64,000 nt of DNA from Jeotgalibacillus sp. R-1-5s-1. GTDB lineage: Bacteria; Bacillota; Bacilli; Bacillales; Jeotgalibacillaceae. The number at the start of each line of letters is the position of its first letter. The first letter of the stretch is position 1. Positions 62,830 through 64,000 of this stretch are shown piece after piece. A program made the position numbers and the translations under genes. The DNA is taken from positions 1-64,000 of the forward strand of contig NZ_SORW01000016.1 of NCBI RefSeq assembly GCF_004405105.1. Direction: 5' to 3'. A model generated the notes under the pieces. The model did no database searches. It was not told the origin of the DNA and saw nothing but the letters and a program-made list of their open reading frames with translations.

Positions 62830-63749
62830 TCATTGCTGTCCTGTTCGCCTCAGCCGCCCTGTCACTCATCCTGATGGTATACTTCTTCCTTGATTACAGA
62901 AGGCACAAGCAGGACTGGAAAAAGAAAATGCGGACGTGGTACCCGGAAGAAAAACGCAAAAGCGCGATCAGCGTCCTCGGTGACCGATATGACCAGTCAC
63001 CATCATCTGAGAAGCTTCATCGTAAGCTGCAGATGGCGAATGTAACGCTGCTGCCTTCTGAATATATTGGAATTCATGTACTTGGTTTTCTATTGTTGTT
63101 TGTGGTCTTTAATATGATTTTCAGTATGAGTGTACTTGTCAGTTTACTCATCACAGCAGGTATTCTTGGTGCGGGACATTTCCTCTTGTTCTATATGAGA
63201 AAGAATCGTTACGAGGAACGTTTCAATGAACAGCTTAGTGAAATTTGCAGGCTGCTTTCCAATGCATCTAAAAGTGGAATGACAGTGACGCAGGGAATTG
63301 ATCTGGTGGCTCACGAAATAAATAGTCCAGCAAGAGAAGAGTTTAAAAGAATGTCTTACGAATTGAAGCTCGGTGTTCCACTTGAACAGGTATTAAGAAA
63401 AGTTCAGGAGCGAAATGCTTCCCGTGACTTTCAACTGTTTGCGGCTACTCTACTCATCCAAAAGAAAACGGGTGGTAATTTAGCCTCTACACTTGAAACG
63501 ATGGCCCATACACTTGAGGATCGCAAGGTGTTACATCAAACCATTCGTACCATGACATCTGAACAAAGGTACATTTCAATTATTGTTCCTGCGATGCCAG
63601 TGTTTATCTTACTGATGATGAATAATATCATGGACGGTTTCACGGATCCTCTGACAACAACACCTGGAATCGTCATTATGATTCTTTTCGTTCTGGGTAT
63701 CATTTTATCGTTCTTCCTGATCCGGAAGATTACGAATATAAAAGTGTAG
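62820..63749 (+). CDS. tadB: TadB, type II secretion F family membrane protein
   Basis: Platform protein of the Tad system, working as a pair with TadC. The 309-residue product has an N-terminal span (DIIIAVLFASAALSLILMVYF in part, about 2-22), two central spans (about 85-130), a T2SSF helical domain with NASKSGMTVTQGIDLVAHEI (about 146-165), and C-terminal spans ending in FLIRKITNIKV. The ATG at 62820 behind AAAGGAGGAG is inside the cpaF end; an earlier in-frame start lacks a site. Confidence 0.92.
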   Translation: MDIIIAVLFASAALSLILMVYFFLDYRRHKQDWKKKMRTWYPEEKRKSAISVLGDRYDQSPSSEKLHRKLQMANVTLLPSEYIGIHVLGFLLLFVVFNMIFSMSVLVSLLITAGILGAGHFLLFYMRKNRYEERFNEQLSEICRLLSNASKSGMTVTQGIDLVAHEINSPAREEFKRMSYELKLGVPLEQVLRKVQERNASRDFQLFAATLLIQKKTGGNLASTLETMAHTLEDRKVLHQTIRTMTSEQRYISIIVPAMPVFILLMMNNIMDGFTDPLTTTPGIVIMILFVLGIILSFFLIRKITNIKV

Positions 63750-63758
63750 GTGATTAAT

Positions 63759-64000
63759 ATGGATGCACTGATTATATTATGCGTCATTTTATTTTGGTTT
63801 TTAGTCGTTTTGGGGCTGCGAAATTGGTCAGCTTACATTAAGGAAAAGCGTGAGCTACTGGTTCACGTTTCTGATGTGACACTGGTCGATGCTTTTGAAA
63901 AAAAGGAAAAAAAGAGAAAACAGCAGGCAGGCTTGATTGACAAAGTTACTAAGTTCGCAGACGAATTTGCTGATTTGGGACAGAGGATAAACTTCTTTAG
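63759..64000 (+). CDS. tadC: TadC-like protein, 5' part only
   Basis: The ATG at 63759 follows TAGGTGATT, which overlaps the tadB stop. The 80 visible codons read a membrane span (LIILCVILFWFLVVLGL, about 4-20) followed by a basic, Lys/Glu-rich cytoplasmic stretch (EKKEKKRKQQ near 54-63) and run open off the window. Place after tadB and the topology fit TadC; the diagnostic T2SSF domain lies outside, so the name is an inference. Confidence 0.72.
   Translation, partial: MDALIILCVILFWFLVVLGLRNWSAYIKEKRELLVHVSDVTLVDAFEKKEKKRKQQAGLIDKVTKFADEFADLGQRINFF

Overview
The window is a chromosomal segment from an endospore-forming member of the Bacillales (Firmicutes). The gene order, many TTG/GTG starts behind strong GGAGG ribosome binding sites, and near-identity of ClpC, RpoB, RpoC, EF-Tu and the ribosomal proteins to what I remember of Bacillus proteins all point there. 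Sporulation and germination genes (sigH, cwlD, gerD, kbaA) imply a spore former. A genus such as Jeotgalibacillus or a relative is only a guess.

Layout: (1) 1-95, the 3' end of a 5S rRNA gene and its terminator. (2) 467-7595, the CtsR-controlled stress operon ctsR-mcsA-mcsB-clpC followed by radA and disA. (3) 7735-15634, yacL, isoprenoid genes ispD-ispF, gltX, then a cysteine T-box leader with cysE-cysS-mrnC-rlmB-rae1. (4) 15639-21138, sigH, rpmG-secE-nusG, rplK-rplA, rplJ-rplL and an rRNA methyltransferase-like gene. (5) 21358-28581, rpoB-rpoC. (6) 29014-33756, an L7Ae-type protein and the str operon rpsL-rpsG-fusA-tuf. (7) 34226-34699, an unrecognised gene. (8) 34726-49935, the S10-spc-alpha ribosomal superoperon from rpsJ to rplQ, including secY, adk, map, infA and rpoA. 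(9) 50311-54617, the ECF vitamin transporter module ecfA1-ecfA2-ecfT, truA, and rplM-rpsI with an L13-type leader. (10) 54775-59001, a small AT-rich unknown gene, then cwlD, salA/mrp, gerD (the only minus-strand gene) and kbaA. (11) 59545-64000, the start of a Tad pilus operon (cpaB, cpaE, cpaF, tadB, partial tadC). I see no tRNA gene, insertion sequence or CRISPR array.

The genes form the core of gene expression: RNA polymerase, ribosome, elongation factors, protein export and charging enzymes, with the stress-response operon next door. Much of the regulation is visible as RNA: a T-box, an L10 leader, an L13 leader, two L1-binding-site mimics and intrinsic terminators.

The most unusual signal is a family of degenerate repeats with an exact 21-bp period, found in four separate intergenic gaps (132-363, 28660-28869, 33871-34140, 57200-57510). 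Each unit has a conserved core of 9-12 nt, related to GTTCRCARAAT, and an unconserved spacer of about 9 nt. Each array lies just past a strong terminator of a separate transcription unit (rRNA, rpoC, tuf, salA). I know of no described element with these properties; a function is not shown by the sequence.
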